64,000 nt of DNA, from NCBI RefSeq assembly GCF_014652795.1, contig NZ_BMZM01000003.1, positions 372,001 to 436,000 of the forward strand. Reading direction: 5' to 3'. Made by a program: the position numbers and the translations under genes. The notes below the pieces were generated by a model, which saw only the letters and a program-made list of their open reading frames with translations, was not told the DNA's origin and searched no databases. Positions 7,473-17,088 of the stretch are shown one piece after another; position 1 is the stretch's first letter; every line of letters starts with the position of its first letter. This stretch comes from Kushneria pakistanensis. GTDB lineage: Bacteria; Pseudomonadota; Gammaproteobacteria; Pseudomonadales; Halomonadaceae.

Positions 7473-8411
7473 TCAGGCGCCTGAGGATGGCAGCAGCCAC
7501 AGCACCGTACTGATGGTAAAAAAGGAAACAACTGACGCCGCCAGCAGTGCGGCGGCGCACAGGCCATCCATTGAAAAGCGCACGCCAAAGATGGGATAGA
7601 TGCTCAACATGGGGGCGCTGGCAATGATCAGTGCCCCCATCATCAGCGTCGTATCCGCCACGGGAAATAGCTGAAAGCCCAGCAACACCAAAAGCGGGTG
7701 GAGTACCAGCTTGGCCAGCGTGATCTGTCCCACATCACGATACATCCCCTGTACCTTGAGCCCGTAAAGGGTGCCCCCGATCACGAATAGCGCTGCCGGT
7801 GCCGAGGCATTGGCCAGCATGTCGAGCGCCTTGTAAAGCGGTGTCGGGATATCCATGCCGGACAGCGAGATCAGCGCTCCCACGATGATGGACAGGATGA
7901 CCGGGTTGCGAACGAGTCGCTGTAGCGTGGTCATGATCGTGCGTGACACGGACAGCCCCTGCTGACGTCCGGCCTCGGCCAGCGCCAGACTCAACGGAAT
8001 CATCACCATGTTCTCGATCAGCATGCACAGCGCCAGCGCAATGCCGGCCTTCGGGCCAATCACCATGGCCGCGATCGGATAGCCGATAAAGCCACTGTTG
8101 GCAGTGCCCATGCCCATGGCCATGATGGCACCGTGCGTGAGTTGCCTGCGCTGAAATCGTGCCAGCGCCAGCCCGAAGGCCAGCATCGCCAGTGAACCCA
8201 GGCCGTAGGCCAGCAGATAATGGGCGTTGAACATCTCGGGCAGGGGATGCTGGCTCAGCGAGCGCACAATCAGGGCCGGCAGGGCAAAATTGACCACCAG
8301 TCGCCCGATGCCCTGGACATGTTCCCGGGTGACCACGCCTCCCATGACGGCCACATACCCCAGCGCGATCAATAAAAAGATGGGGGTGGTAATGGCGAGT
8401 ACGTCCAGCAC
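7473..8411 (-). CDS. AEC (auxin efflux carrier) family transporter
   Basis: About 312 residues with roughly ten hydrophobic helices, in the two five-helix repeats typical of AEC transporters. The N-terminus reads VLDVLAITTPIFLLIALGYVAVMGGVV and a central segment is MAMGMGTANSGFIGYPIAAMVIGP, the conserved crossover region. Such proteins move organic acids such as malate or malonate; the substrate here cannot be told. I place the start at a GTG (8411) because GGAG lies 8 bases upstream and the longer ORF to 8531 adds non-conserved sequence. It converges with the adenine deaminase gene with no spacer. Confidence 0.85.
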   Translation of the reverse strand: MLDVLAITTPIFLLIALGYVAVMGGVVTREHVQGIGRLVVNFALPALIVRSLSQHPLPEMFNAHYLLAYGLGSLAMLAFGLALARFQRRQLTHGAIMAMGMGTANSGFIGYPIAAMVIGPKAGIALALCMLIENMVMIPLSLALAEAGRQQGLSVSRTIMTTLQRLVRNPVILSIIVGALISLSGMDIPTPLYKALDMLANASAPAALFVIGGTLYGLKVQGMYRDVGQITLAKLVLHPLLVLLGFQLFPVADTTLMMGALIIASAPMLSIYPIFGVRFSMDGLCAAALLAASVVSFFTISTVLWLLPSSGA

Positions 8412-8580
8412 AGGGAATGCTCCACACGAATGTCTGGCCCGCAACATGGCGGGACAGGCAGAAAAAGGGGTGTTCAGGCCACCGGATGAAAAGCGTAGCG
8501 CATGAGGGCACCGGGACGATGGGCGCGGCACACTGATATCATGGTCACCGCTTCCTCTTTTGTCATTTTACGGTGTTGTC

Positions 8581-8985
8581 ATGAAAATACTGGTCCGTTA
8601 TTTCTTCAAGGGCGTGCGCCTGGTACTGGCACCCGTCATGCTCGTCAGCGAGAAGGTCAATCGTCCCACCCCCGTGACACGTTCAAGCGCCGCGCAGCAG
8701 GGTGTGGATCAGGCGTGTGAAGGGCTGGCGCTGTATCAGTTTCGTACCTGTCCGTTCTGCATCAAGGTGCGCCAGGAGATGCACCGGCTGGCGCTGCCGA
8801 TTGCGCTGTGTGATACCCAGCATGACGATGCCGCAAGGCAGGCATTGAAGGCCGGCGGCGGGCGCGTCAAGGTGCCGTGTCTGCGCATCGAGCGTGATGA
8901 TGGCACTACCGAGTGGATGTATGAATCCGACGCCATCAAAAGCTATCTGCAAAAGCGCTTCGAACCCGATACCGCAGCGGTATAA
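8581..8985 (+). CDS. glutaredoxin-fold (GST N-terminal type) protein with N-terminal hydrophobic segment
   Basis: A 134-residue protein. Residues 1-24 (MKILVRYFFKGVRLVLAPVMLVSEK) form a hydrophobic or amphipathic helix, likely a membrane anchor. From residue 48 a thioredoxin fold begins with LALYQFRTCPFCIKV, where C57-P-F-C60 is the redox motif, then GGGRVKVPCLRI and WMYESDAIKSYLQKRF. It is a paralogue of the protein at 4865-5179, which lacks the anchor. It is probably a membrane-bound glutathione-dependent disulfide reductase. A terminator follows at 9003-9029. Only a weak GGTG ribosome site precedes the ATG. Confidence 0.8.
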   Translation: MKILVRYFFKGVRLVLAPVMLVSEKVNRPTPVTRSSAAQQGVDQACEGLALYQFRTCPFCIKVRQEMHRLALPIALCDTQHDDAARQALKAGGGRVKVPCLRIERDDGTTEWMYESDAIKSYLQKRFEPDTAAV

Positions 8986-9002
8986 GACGGTTTGTCTTCA
9001 TG

Positions 9003-9029
9003 AAAGGCCCCGATAAATCGGGGCCTTTT
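9003..9029 (+). terminator. intrinsic terminator after the membrane-anchored glutaredoxin gene
   Basis: AAAGGCCCCGA at 9003-9013 pairs with TCGGGGCCTTT at 9018-9028, with a TAAA loop. Confidence 0.85.
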
Positions 9030-9083
9030 GCGTGCAGGACTGCGGTACATGTCACCGCACGTGCCTGCCTGATGTTTCGGCTG

Positions 9084-9134
9084 TTGAAAGAGCTGCAACG
9101 GTTTTTACTAAATGTCTGAAATTGTCAGACATTT
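9084..9134 (+). promoter_or_regulatory. predicted promoter and operator of the sodium/solute symporter gene
   Basis: A perfect 10-bp inverted repeat, AAATGTCTGA at 9110-9119 and TCAGACATTT at 9125-9134, is separated by AATTG. Just upstream TTGAAA (9084-9089) and TACTAA (9106-9111) are spaced by 16 bases as a candidate -35/-10 pair, so the palindrome would cover the start of transcription. The 9-mer TCAGACATT recurs in front of the FadR-type regulator gene at 13069-13836. That makes this a likely repressor site. The promoter call is inference; the palindrome is directly visible. Confidence 0.6.
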
Positions 9135-9238
9135 CATAATGATAAGTAAGACAAATTGCGAATGGTCTCTGTTTTTGGTGTCGTTAGACTCGGTGGCCTC
9201 ATGTAGAACTCCCTCTCGTGTCTATACAAGGCAACTTC

Positions 9239-10831
9239 ATGAACGCGCTGACCCTGGCCTCGTTTGTCTTTTTTACCGCGCTGGTCGCCTTTATCACCTG
9301 GCGCATGACACGCCACGATGATTACCGCCAGTCAGGCAGTTATTTTCTGGCCGGACGCAGCCTGACCTTCCCGATCATTGCCGGCTCATTGCTGATGACC
9401 AATCTGTCGACCGAGCAGATGGTCGGGCTCAATGGTGCCGCCTTTACCGATGGATTGTCGGTCATGGCCTGGGAGGTGATCGCCGTCGTGACTCTGGTCA
9501 CCATGGCCATGTTCTTTCTACCGCGCTTTCTCAAAAGCGGTGTCACCACCGTGCCGGAGCTGCTGGCGCTGCGCTTTGATCGCACCACGCAGCTACTGGC
9601 CAATATTATTTTTGTCGTTGCCTACGCCGCCATTTTGCTCCCCAGCATTCTTTATTCCGGCGCGCTCGGGCTGATGGGACTGCTGGATCTTCAGACGCTG
9701 ACCGGTATCGAATCCAATGCGGTGCTGCTGGTGCTGACCATTGTGGCCGTCGGTGTGGGAGGGGCCATCTATGCCCTGTTTGGTGGGCTTCGATCAATCG
9801 CCATTTCCGACACCATCAACGGCGTAGGGCTTTTAATCGGCGGGCTGATGATCGTTTATTTCGGCCTCAACGCGATCAGTGACGGTCAGGGCATTCTGGC
9901 AGGATGGGACACGCTCAAGACCAGCCATCCGGAAAAATTGCGCTCCTGGGGAACCGAGAATCAGTCAGTGCCTTTCTCCACCATCTTTACCGGCGTGCTG
10001 CTTTTGAACATGTTCTACTGGTGTACCAACCAGCAGATCATTCAGCGTACCTTTGCGGCCAAAACGCTGGCCGAAGGGCAAAAAGGGGTGCTGCTGACCG
10101 GGCTGCTCAAGCTGCTCGGGCCGCTTTATCTGGTACTGCCGGGCATCATCGCCTTTCACATGTATGTTGGAGAGGGCGTCAAGGCCGATGCGGCCTATGG
10201 CCAGCTGGTACATGATGTTCTGCCGGCACCGCTGACGGGCTTTTTTGCCGCGGCCATGGTTGGCGCCATTCTGTCGTCGTTCAACTCGGCGCTGAATTCG
10301 ACCGCAACGCTCTTTAGTCTCGATGTCTACAAGGCAAGATTGAAGCCGAATGCCACCGATGCTCAGGTGGTACGTGCGTCAAAATGGTCCGGCTGGCTGA
10401 TGGCCATCGCGGCCATGAGCATTGCCCCCCTGATGGCCAGTCAGGAAAGCCTGTTTGTCTATGTCCAGAAGGTCAATTCGCTGTATTACGTGCCGCTGCT
10501 GTCGGTCATTCTGGTCGGCTTTCTGACCCGCCGCGTGCCGGCCATTGCCGCCAATCTGGCGCTGGTGCTGGGCTGTGTCATTATCGCTGCATTCTATTTC
10601 GTGCCGCCGCTGGCAAGCGTTGTGGATATCGTCTCCAACTTCCACTTCATCGCGATCGTCATGGTATTGCTGGTGTTGATGATGCTGGTGATCGGCAAGG
10701 TAACACCGCGCGCCGAACCCTGGGTGCAGCAGGACGCCGGTGCCATCGACATGACGCCCTGGAGCAAGGCCTGGCCGGCCAGCATTGCGCTGCTGGTGCT
10801 GGTGGTCGCCATTTACCTGGCCTTTATCTAG
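9239..10831 (+). CDS. sodium/solute symporter (SSS/SLC5 family), probable sugar importer
   Basis: A 530-residue membrane protein with about 13-14 helices. SSS hallmarks include YFLAGRSLTFPIIAGSLLMTNLSTEQMVGLNG near the N-terminus, ALFGGLRSIAISDTINGVGLLIGG in the middle, NMFYWCTNQQIIQRTF, and AAAMVGAILSSFNSALNSTATLFSLDVYK, the sodium-binding region. It resembles SGLT-like members such as E. coli YidK. It faces a GH42 beta-galactosidase gene tail-to-tail, so a galactoside or galactose-containing sugar is the best guess for its substrate. ATG 9239 has AAGG nearby; a GTG at 9218 is in frame but less well placed. Confidence 0.88.
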   Translation: MNALTLASFVFFTALVAFITWRMTRHDDYRQSGSYFLAGRSLTFPIIAGSLLMTNLSTEQMVGLNGAAFTDGLSVMAWEVIAVVTLVTMAMFFLPRFLKSGVTTVPELLALRFDRTTQLLANIIFVVAYAAILLPSILYSGALGLMGLLDLQTLTGIESNAVLLVLTIVAVGVGGAIYALFGGLRSIAISDTINGVGLLIGGLMIVYFGLNAISDGQGILAGWDTLKTSHPEKLRSWGTENQSVPFSTIFTGVLLLNMFYWCTNQQIIQRTFAAKTLAEGQKGVLLTGLLKLLGPLYLVLPGIIAFHMYVGEGVKADAAYGQLVHDVLPAPLTGFFAAAMVGAILSSFNSALNSTATLFSLDVYKARLKPNATDAQVVRASKWSGWLMAIAAMSIAPLMASQESLFVYVQKVNSLYYVPLLSVILVGFLTRRVPAIAANLALVLGCVIIAAFYFVPPLASVVDIVSNFHFIAIVMVLLVLMMLVIGKVTPRAEPWVQQDAGAIDMTPWSKAWPASIALLVLVVAIYLAFI

Positions 10832-10892
10832 TGTTCACACGCAGCACCTGTGGATTGCAGGCGCTGCTTCAATGTCGATCGCACAAGGCCTG

Positions 10893-10939
10893 TAACGCAC
10901 TGTCCCCGCTCGGGAAACCGAGGCAGGGACAGTGCGTTA
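10893..10939. terminator. two-stage hairpin between convergent symporter and beta-galactosidase genes
   Basis: TAACGCACTGTCCC at 10893-10906 pairs exactly with GGGACAGTGCGTTA at 10926-10939. Inside, CTCGG (10909-10913) pairs with CCGAG around a GAAA tetraloop. It lies between two convergent stop codons and probably ends both transcripts, although neither side has a T-run. Confidence 0.6.
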
Positions 10940-10952
10940 TACAATGGGCTGG

Positions 10953-12929
10953 TTAGCGTGTCGTTGACCAGACACTGACACCCGCGGGGGGCAGTGTCGC
11001 GTCACCAACCAGATAGCCTTGCGAGGGAATCAAATTGTCCGGCAGATGGCGGGGTTCGGGCGCATAGTTGAAGGCAAAGCAGAGCGCGCCACGACGGCGC
11101 AGCCTGACGCCCTCTGGCAGTACGGTGGTGGCGATATCGGCTGCGTGACACGCCTCGTCGAAAATGGCCACCATGCTGTCCTCATCCAGCCAGGCGGTGA
11201 GGTAGGTCACGCTGTCATGTTCGGTCACTGCCGGCATGCCGTCCTCGAAGCGATGCACGACACGGGCCTTCTGGCGCTTTTCATCCAGCTGCTCGCGCCA
11301 GCGCAGGCCGTGCCCCTGCGGACTGCCGGGCAGGCTCAGGCGCGGATGGGTGCCGGGGCGCATGCCATCGATCTGATCCACTGTCACGCCGGTCAATGTA
11401 CTCAGTGGGCCCGGTGCCAGGTTAGCGGGAATCTGAAAATCAACCGTGCGCGAGCCGGAGCGTGCGCCAATGATCAATCGCGTGCCGGCGGCGCGGGCGG
11501 CGTCGAGTCTTTCCGCCAGTGCCTCATCGGCGATGACCTGACAGGGCAGGACCACCAGCGCATAGCCATCGATAGCGTCTCTGGGCGATACGATATCGAC
11601 ATCCAGCCCCAGCCGTCGCAGGGCGCTGTACCAGCTCAGATGCAGCGCCAGCGCATCAAAGTCGGCGGCGTGGGGCTGAATCTGACAGGCCCAGATGGCG
11701 CTGTAGTCAAACATCAGCGCGATTGATGCCGACGCCGTGGTGATGTCTTCCCGGGCCAGACGGGGGAGCTCGTCACGCACGGCCAGTAGCTCCGGCCAGG
11801 CGTTTGATTCGCTGCCATCGGGGCGCAGCAGGCCGGCGTGCATCTGCTCCTGGGCGAAGGGCGCCTGGCGCCAGCGGAAATAGGACACCACCTCGGCACC
11901 GTGGGCGAAGGCTTCATGGCTCCACAGGCGTACCATGCCGGGCAGCGGGGCGGCGTTGCTGACGGCCCAGTTGACCGGCCCGGGCTGCTGCTCCATGACC
12001 CACCAGCGACCGCGGCACATGGCGCGGTAGAGATCGTGGTGGAAACCGGCAAAATCGGGGTGGCCCTGCTGGCGATAGCGATCCCGGGTGGCCTCATCAT
12101 GTGCGCCGCGCTCCAGAAAGCCCAGCGGGTAGCTGTCCCAGCTGGCGATATCGAGATCGCGCGCGACATCGAAATGATCGAACTCCGTAAAAAGCCCCAT
12201 GAAGTTGTGAACAATGTCCACGGATACCCCGGCAGCGCGCAGGGTATCGACCTGCAGGCGGTTGTAGGTGACCACCAGATCCGAACAGTAGCGACGATAA
12301 TCGAGCACGATGGCCGGGTGGGGTTCGGTGACGGTGCCGACCGGCGCTTCTACCTGATCAAACCCGGTGACCTCCATGCTCCAGAACACGCTGCCCCAGG
12401 CATTGTTGAGCGTTTCCACATCGCCATAGCGCTTTTCGAGCCAGTGGCCAAAGCCGGCACGCGCGGCCGATGAATAGCTGAGAATGGTGTCATGGCAGCC
12501 GTATTCGTTATCGGTCTGCCAGGCGATGATGGCGGGATGGCCTGCAAAGCGCTCGGCCATCAGTCGGATGATGCGCTCGCTTTGTGTGCGATAGACCGGC
12601 GAGGCGAAGCAGTAGTGGCGGCGTGATCCGAAGCCCCGCGGCCGACCATGCTCATCCACGGCCAGAATCTCCGGGTGGGCATCGACCAGCCACTTGGGCG
12701 GGGTCGCGGTGGGGGTGCCCATTACGATGGAAAGGCCGGCCTCGGCCAGCGTCGACACCGCTTCATCCAGCCATTCAAACTGCAGCTCCCCTGAGCGCGG
12801 TTCCAGCCGACTCCAGGCAAATTCACCGATACGCACCACGCTGATCCCGGCCTCGACCATCTCGCGGGCATCGTCGGCCCAGCGCTGGGGAGGCCAGTGT
12901 TCGGGGTAGTAACAGACACCTAATTGCAT
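10953..12929 (-). CDS. GH42 beta-galactosidase
   Basis: A 658-residue glycoside hydrolase family 42 enzyme that releases terminal beta-D-galactose. The N-terminal barrel starts [13 protein letters not shown] and shows [11 protein letters not shown]. The acid/base is E142 in [11 protein letters not shown] and the likely nucleophile is E313 in [15 protein letters not shown] trimerisation domain (from about 390) and a short C-terminal beta domain follow. There is no signal peptide, so it acts in the cytoplasm on imported oligosaccharides. It is downstream of the FadR-type regulator on the same strand (139-base gap) and converges with the symporter gene, forming a compact uptake-and-cleavage unit. 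Confidence 0.95.
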   Translation of the reverse strand: MQLGVCYYPEHWPPQRWADDAREMVEAGISVVRIGEFAWSRLEPRSGELQFEWLDEAVSTLAEAGLSIVMGTPTATPPKWLVDAHPEILAVDEHGRPRGFGSRRHYCFASPVYRTQSERIIRLMAERFAGHPAIIAWQTDNEYGCHDTILSYSSAARAGFGHWLEKRYGDVETLNNAWGSVFWSMEVTGFDQVEAPVGTVTEPHPAIVLDYRRYCSDLVVTYNRLQVDTLRAAGVSVDIVHNFMGLFTEFDHFDVARDLDIASWDSYPLGFLERGAHDEATRDRYRQQGHPDFAGFHHDLYRAMCRGRWWVMEQQPGPVNWAVSNAAPLPGMVRLWSHEAFAHGAEVVSYFRWRQAPFAQEQMHAGLLRPDGSESNAWPELLAVRDELPRLAREDITTASASIALMFDYSAIWACQIQPHAADFDALALHLSWYSALRRLGLDVDIVSPRDAIDGYALVVLPCQVIADEALAERLDAARAAGTRLIIGARSGSRTVDFQIPANLAPGPLSTLTGVTVDQIDGMRPGTHPRLSLPGSPQGHGLRWREQLDEKRQKARVVHRFEDGMPAVTEHDSVTYLTAWLDEDSMVAIFDEACHAADIATTVLPEGVRLRRRGALCFAFNYAPEPRHLPDNLIPSQGYLVGDATLPPAGVSVWSTTR

Positions 12930-12966
12930 GAGAGGCTCCTGGATAGAGGTGTTGGTGGCAGAGCTG

Positions 12967-12992
12967 GCGCATCAGGCGCTGGCATGATGCGC
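12967..12992 (-). promoter_or_regulatory. small inverted repeat in the leader of the GH42 gene
   Basis: GCGCATCA at 12967-12974 pairs with TGATGCGC at 12985-12992 across a 10-base loop. It lies 38 bases upstream of the GH42 start codon, between the regulator and the enzyme gene. It could be a leader structure or a protein site; nothing else in the gap is recognisable. Confidence 0.25.
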
Positions 12993-13068
12993 ATGAAGAA
13001 CACATGGTCGGCTGCAGGCCGCCGCGGTGATCGTCGTAAAGGGGCTGTCGCAGGTTGTGTCCTGCCCG

Positions 13069-13836
13069 TCAGGGTGTTGTGGTGCGCCCGGGGCGCAGTT
13101 CAGGCGGTCGGCCGGACAGTTCAAGATCGGTGGCCGTGCGCGCCAGCACGTGCTCGGTGGCTTCACGGGCAGTGTCGGGCTGGCGCATTCGAATGGCTTC
13201 CAGTACGCGGCGGTGGCGCTCCAGACTGTCGTCGAGTCGCTCAACCCGGTGATGGGAGCGCTGGATCAGGGCCACGATCGAGGGGCGCAGCAAAGTGCCC
13301 ATCTGGCGCCATACCAGGTTGTGGCTGGCGCAATAGATGGCATCGTGAAAGGCAACGTCGTAATCAATATGGGCGCTGCGCTGATCCGGGTCGTGGGCGG
13401 TATCGCACATGCCGTTGAAGGCGCGCTCGATCTGTGCCAGATCCCATGCCGTGGCTGACAGGGCCGCTAGCTCGCTGACGTAGGGTTCAGCGGCCAGACG
13501 AAAGGCAAATACCTCATGCACCAACTGGGGGTGCGGGGTGTCCAGGCCGGACAGCCAGGTACTCATGTTGGGGTCGAGCAGATGCCACTGCGAGATATCG
13601 CGCACGATGGTACCTCGCCCGGCGGTGCGCTCGATGAGACCGCAGGCGCTCAGGGTCGCCAGGGCATTGCGCACCCGATTGCGACTGGTCGCAAAGTGCT
13701 GACACAGATCCAGCTCGCGGGGAAAGGTATCGCCGCAGGCCCACTGGCCCGACAGGATGGTGTGGGCCAGCGTTGATGCCAGCGCGCTGGCATCAGCGTT
13801 GGCGGCTGCATGAGGTAGATATTGTCGCTCGGCCAC
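13069..13836 (-). CDS. FadR/GntR-family transcriptional regulator
   Basis: About 255 residues. A winged-helix domain (residues about 20-85) contains GDTFPRELDLCQHFATSRNRVRNALATLSACGLIERTAGRGTIV. An all-helical FCD domain follows, with DYDVAFHDAIYCASHN and EHVLART supplying the usual Asp/His metal- or ligand-binding residues. It resembles DgoR-type regulators of galactonate genes. It most likely represses itself, the downstream GH42 gene and the convergent symporter gene, because palindromes with a shared 9-mer lie before both transcription units. The start is taken as GTG 13836, six bases after GGAG; TTG 13848 or ATG 13842 are alternatives. Confidence 0.85.
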   Translation of the reverse strand: MAERQYLPHAAANADASALASTLAHTILSGQWACGDTFPRELDLCQHFATSRNRVRNALATLSACGLIERTAGRGTIVRDISQWHLLDPNMSTWLSGLDTPHPQLVHEVFAFRLAAEPYVSELAALSATAWDLAQIERAFNGMCDTAHDPDQRSAHIDYDVAFHDAIYCASHNLVWRQMGTLLRPSIVALIQRSHHRVERLDDSLERHRRVLEAIRMRQPDTAREATEHVLARTATDLELSGRPPELRPGRTTTP

Positions 13837-13845
13837 GGCCATCTC

Positions 13846-13883
13846 CAAATATCAGATATAAAGATAATAATGTCTGATATTTG
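13846..13883 (-). promoter_or_regulatory. predicted operator upstream of the FadR-type regulator gene
   Basis: CAAATATCAGA at 13846-13856 pairs exactly with TCTGATATTTG at 13873-13883, an 11-bp inverted repeat with a 16-base AT-rich spacer. On the minus strand the sequence includes TCAGACATT, identical to part of the palindrome at 9110-9134 in front of the symporter. It ends right at the ribosome site of the regulator gene, which fits autorepression. Confidence 0.6.
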
Positions 13884-13978
13884 CCTCAGCGGCTGTCGGA
13901 CCATCGGCCTATAGACATTGACCACGCAGAGGCAGGGATCTGTCGCAGGCGGCAGGAGACGTTACGGCAGGGCGTGCG

Positions 13979-14003
13979 AAAGGCCCCGGTTTGCCGGGGC
14001 CCT
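13979..14003 (-). terminator. hairpin terminator downstream of thiC
   Basis: GGCCCCGG at 13982-13989 pairs with CCGGGGCC at 13994-14001. Read on the minus strand it follows the thiC stop codon and runs into TTTC, a short T-run. Confidence 0.7.
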
Positions 14004-14015
14004 GTGCATTGGTGG

Positions 14016-15974
<1,959 letters not shown>

Positions 15975-16050
15975 TCAGTCAGCCGGCGCACAGCGTAGGC
16001 AGGAAGGGGAGGTACTGCAGGATGCCGGAATGGCAGCGCGGACCCTTCGC

Positions 16051-16152
16051 TTGAATCCCTACGCCGGTATTAGCCGGATCAGGTTCATCGGGATCCACCG
16101 TGGTACCGCATGCGGTACAGGATGATCTCAGCCGGTTCCACCGGCACCCCGT
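16051..16152 (-). promoter_or_regulatory. TPP riboswitch upstream of thiC
   Basis: Read on the minus strand the region starts GGGGTGCCGG, then GGCTGAGATC, and later GAACCTGATCCGGCTAATAC followed by CGGCGTAGGGA. These are the conserved elements of the thiamine pyrophosphate riboswitch. An extra self-complementary hairpin, GTACCGCATGCGGTAC, is inserted in the variable P3a position. The element lies between tenA and thiC, with no obvious terminator in the roughly 100-base platform, so control of translation start is possible. Confidence 0.95.
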
Positions 16153-16158
16153 CAAGCA

Positions 16159-16209
16159 GCGATGGTCAGGCCATCGCGTCGTCAGTCTGTGCCGGGCAAA
16201 GGTGCCCGG
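16159..16209 (-). terminator. two short hairpins between tenA and the TPP riboswitch
   Basis: CCGGGCA at 16192-16198 pairs with TGCCCGG at 16203-16209, and GCGATGG at 16159-16165 pairs with CCATCGC at 16171-16177. They follow the tenA stop codon on the minus strand and may end the tenA transcript. Neither has a T-run, so read-through into thiC is possible. Confidence 0.4.
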
Positions 16210-16242
16210 TCAAGTCTCACCTCCGGGTGTTTGCCCCTCGAT

Positions 16243-16908
16243 TCAGCCTGCCGCATCCAACCCCATCTGCCAGAAGGCGGCTTCAAGGCGCGTGGCGTCA
16301 CGAAAGATTGTGGCCAGCTGGGCAAAGCGAGCAGGGGAGACCTCGGCGAGACGTTCGTCCAGCCACGCACGCTCCTGCCGCGCGGCCTGCTGATATTCCT
16401 CGTCGCGATACATGTCGATCCACGCCTGATAGGGATTATCCACGGTGACGGTCCGCGTGCGCGCGCCGATCCACTCGGCCACCTCGGCGTAGCCGATCAG
16501 ACACGGTGCGAGCGCCACATGCAGGTCCAGCAGCTCGCCCCGGTGGCCGCAGTCCAGCACGAAGCGGGTATAGGCCAGCGTCTCGGGCGCCTCTTCCAGC
16601 TCGTGAAGGGCGGCCTCATCAATGCCCCATTCCCGGCAATAGGTGACGTGCAGGCCCATTTCGGTATCCACGATGGTTTTGAGATTCTCCAGTGAATGAC
16701 GAAGCTCATGCATGTCGCGGCTTTTGTAGACTGCCAGCCCCCAGGCGCGGGCAAAGTGGATCAAAAACAGATAGTCCTGCTGCAGATAGTGTTGAAAGGC
16801 AGGGGTGGGCAGCGTCGCCTCGCTGATGCCGGCCACGAAGGGGTGCTGGATATAGGCCTGCCATTGATCACTGCAGGTGCTTTTAAGGGTGTCGAAATCC
16901 TGAGCCAT
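16243..16908 (-). CDS. tenA: TenA-family aminopyrimidine aminohydrolase
   Basis: About 221 residues, all helical. TenA features are WQAYIQHPFVAGISEATLPTPAFQHYLQQDYLFLIHFARAWGLA at the N-terminus, a central CREWGI containing the catalytic-type Cys, and YQAWIDMYRDEEYQQAAR near the C-terminus. The enzyme recovers hydroxymethylpyrimidine from degraded thiamine (amino-HMP to HMP). GGAG precedes ATG 16908; the longer ORF to 16983 is not supported. It is upstream of the thiC riboswitch, so its own promoter must lie in the 180-base divergent gap shared with the MFS gene. Confidence 0.93.
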   Translation of the reverse strand: MAQDFDTLKSTCSDQWQAYIQHPFVAGISEATLPTPAFQHYLQQDYLFLIHFARAWGLAVYKSRDMHELRHSLENLKTIVDTEMGLHVTYCREWGIDEAALHELEEAPETLAYTRFVLDCGHRGELLDLHVALAPCLIGYAEVAEWIGARTRTVTVDNPYQAWIDMYRDEEYQQAARQERAWLDERLAEVSPARFAQLATIFRDATRLEAAFWQMGLDAAG

Positions 16909-17044
16909 GTTGAATTCTCCGCAGCCGTGCTTGTTCGATGCCTCCAGCGTAACCCATGGGATGGCGCCTTTGACACGTGACACCCTGCAGGTAAGGCCAT
17001 GGGAACCGGTGAGTCGTCTTATACTATGAGGCCTAACGGTTCAT

Positions 17045-17073
17045 GCCCGAGCGCTGCCGGTCAGCGTTCGGGC
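17045..17073 (+). promoter_or_regulatory. 12-bp stem-loop just before the ribosome site of the MFS gene
   Basis: GCCCGAGCGCTG at 17045-17056 pairs with CAGCGTTCGGGC at 17062-17073, with a single G-T pair. It ends only a few bases before the CAGGGAG ribosome site of the gene at 17089. It may control translation or stabilise the leader. Confidence 0.35.
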
Positions 17074-17088
17074 CTACAGGGAGACATC

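Noticed and set aside
11019-11726. 235-codon plus-strand ORF antisense to the GH42 gene
   Set aside because: The GH42 protein is complete with catalytic residues on the other strand; the antisense protein has no recognisable family features.
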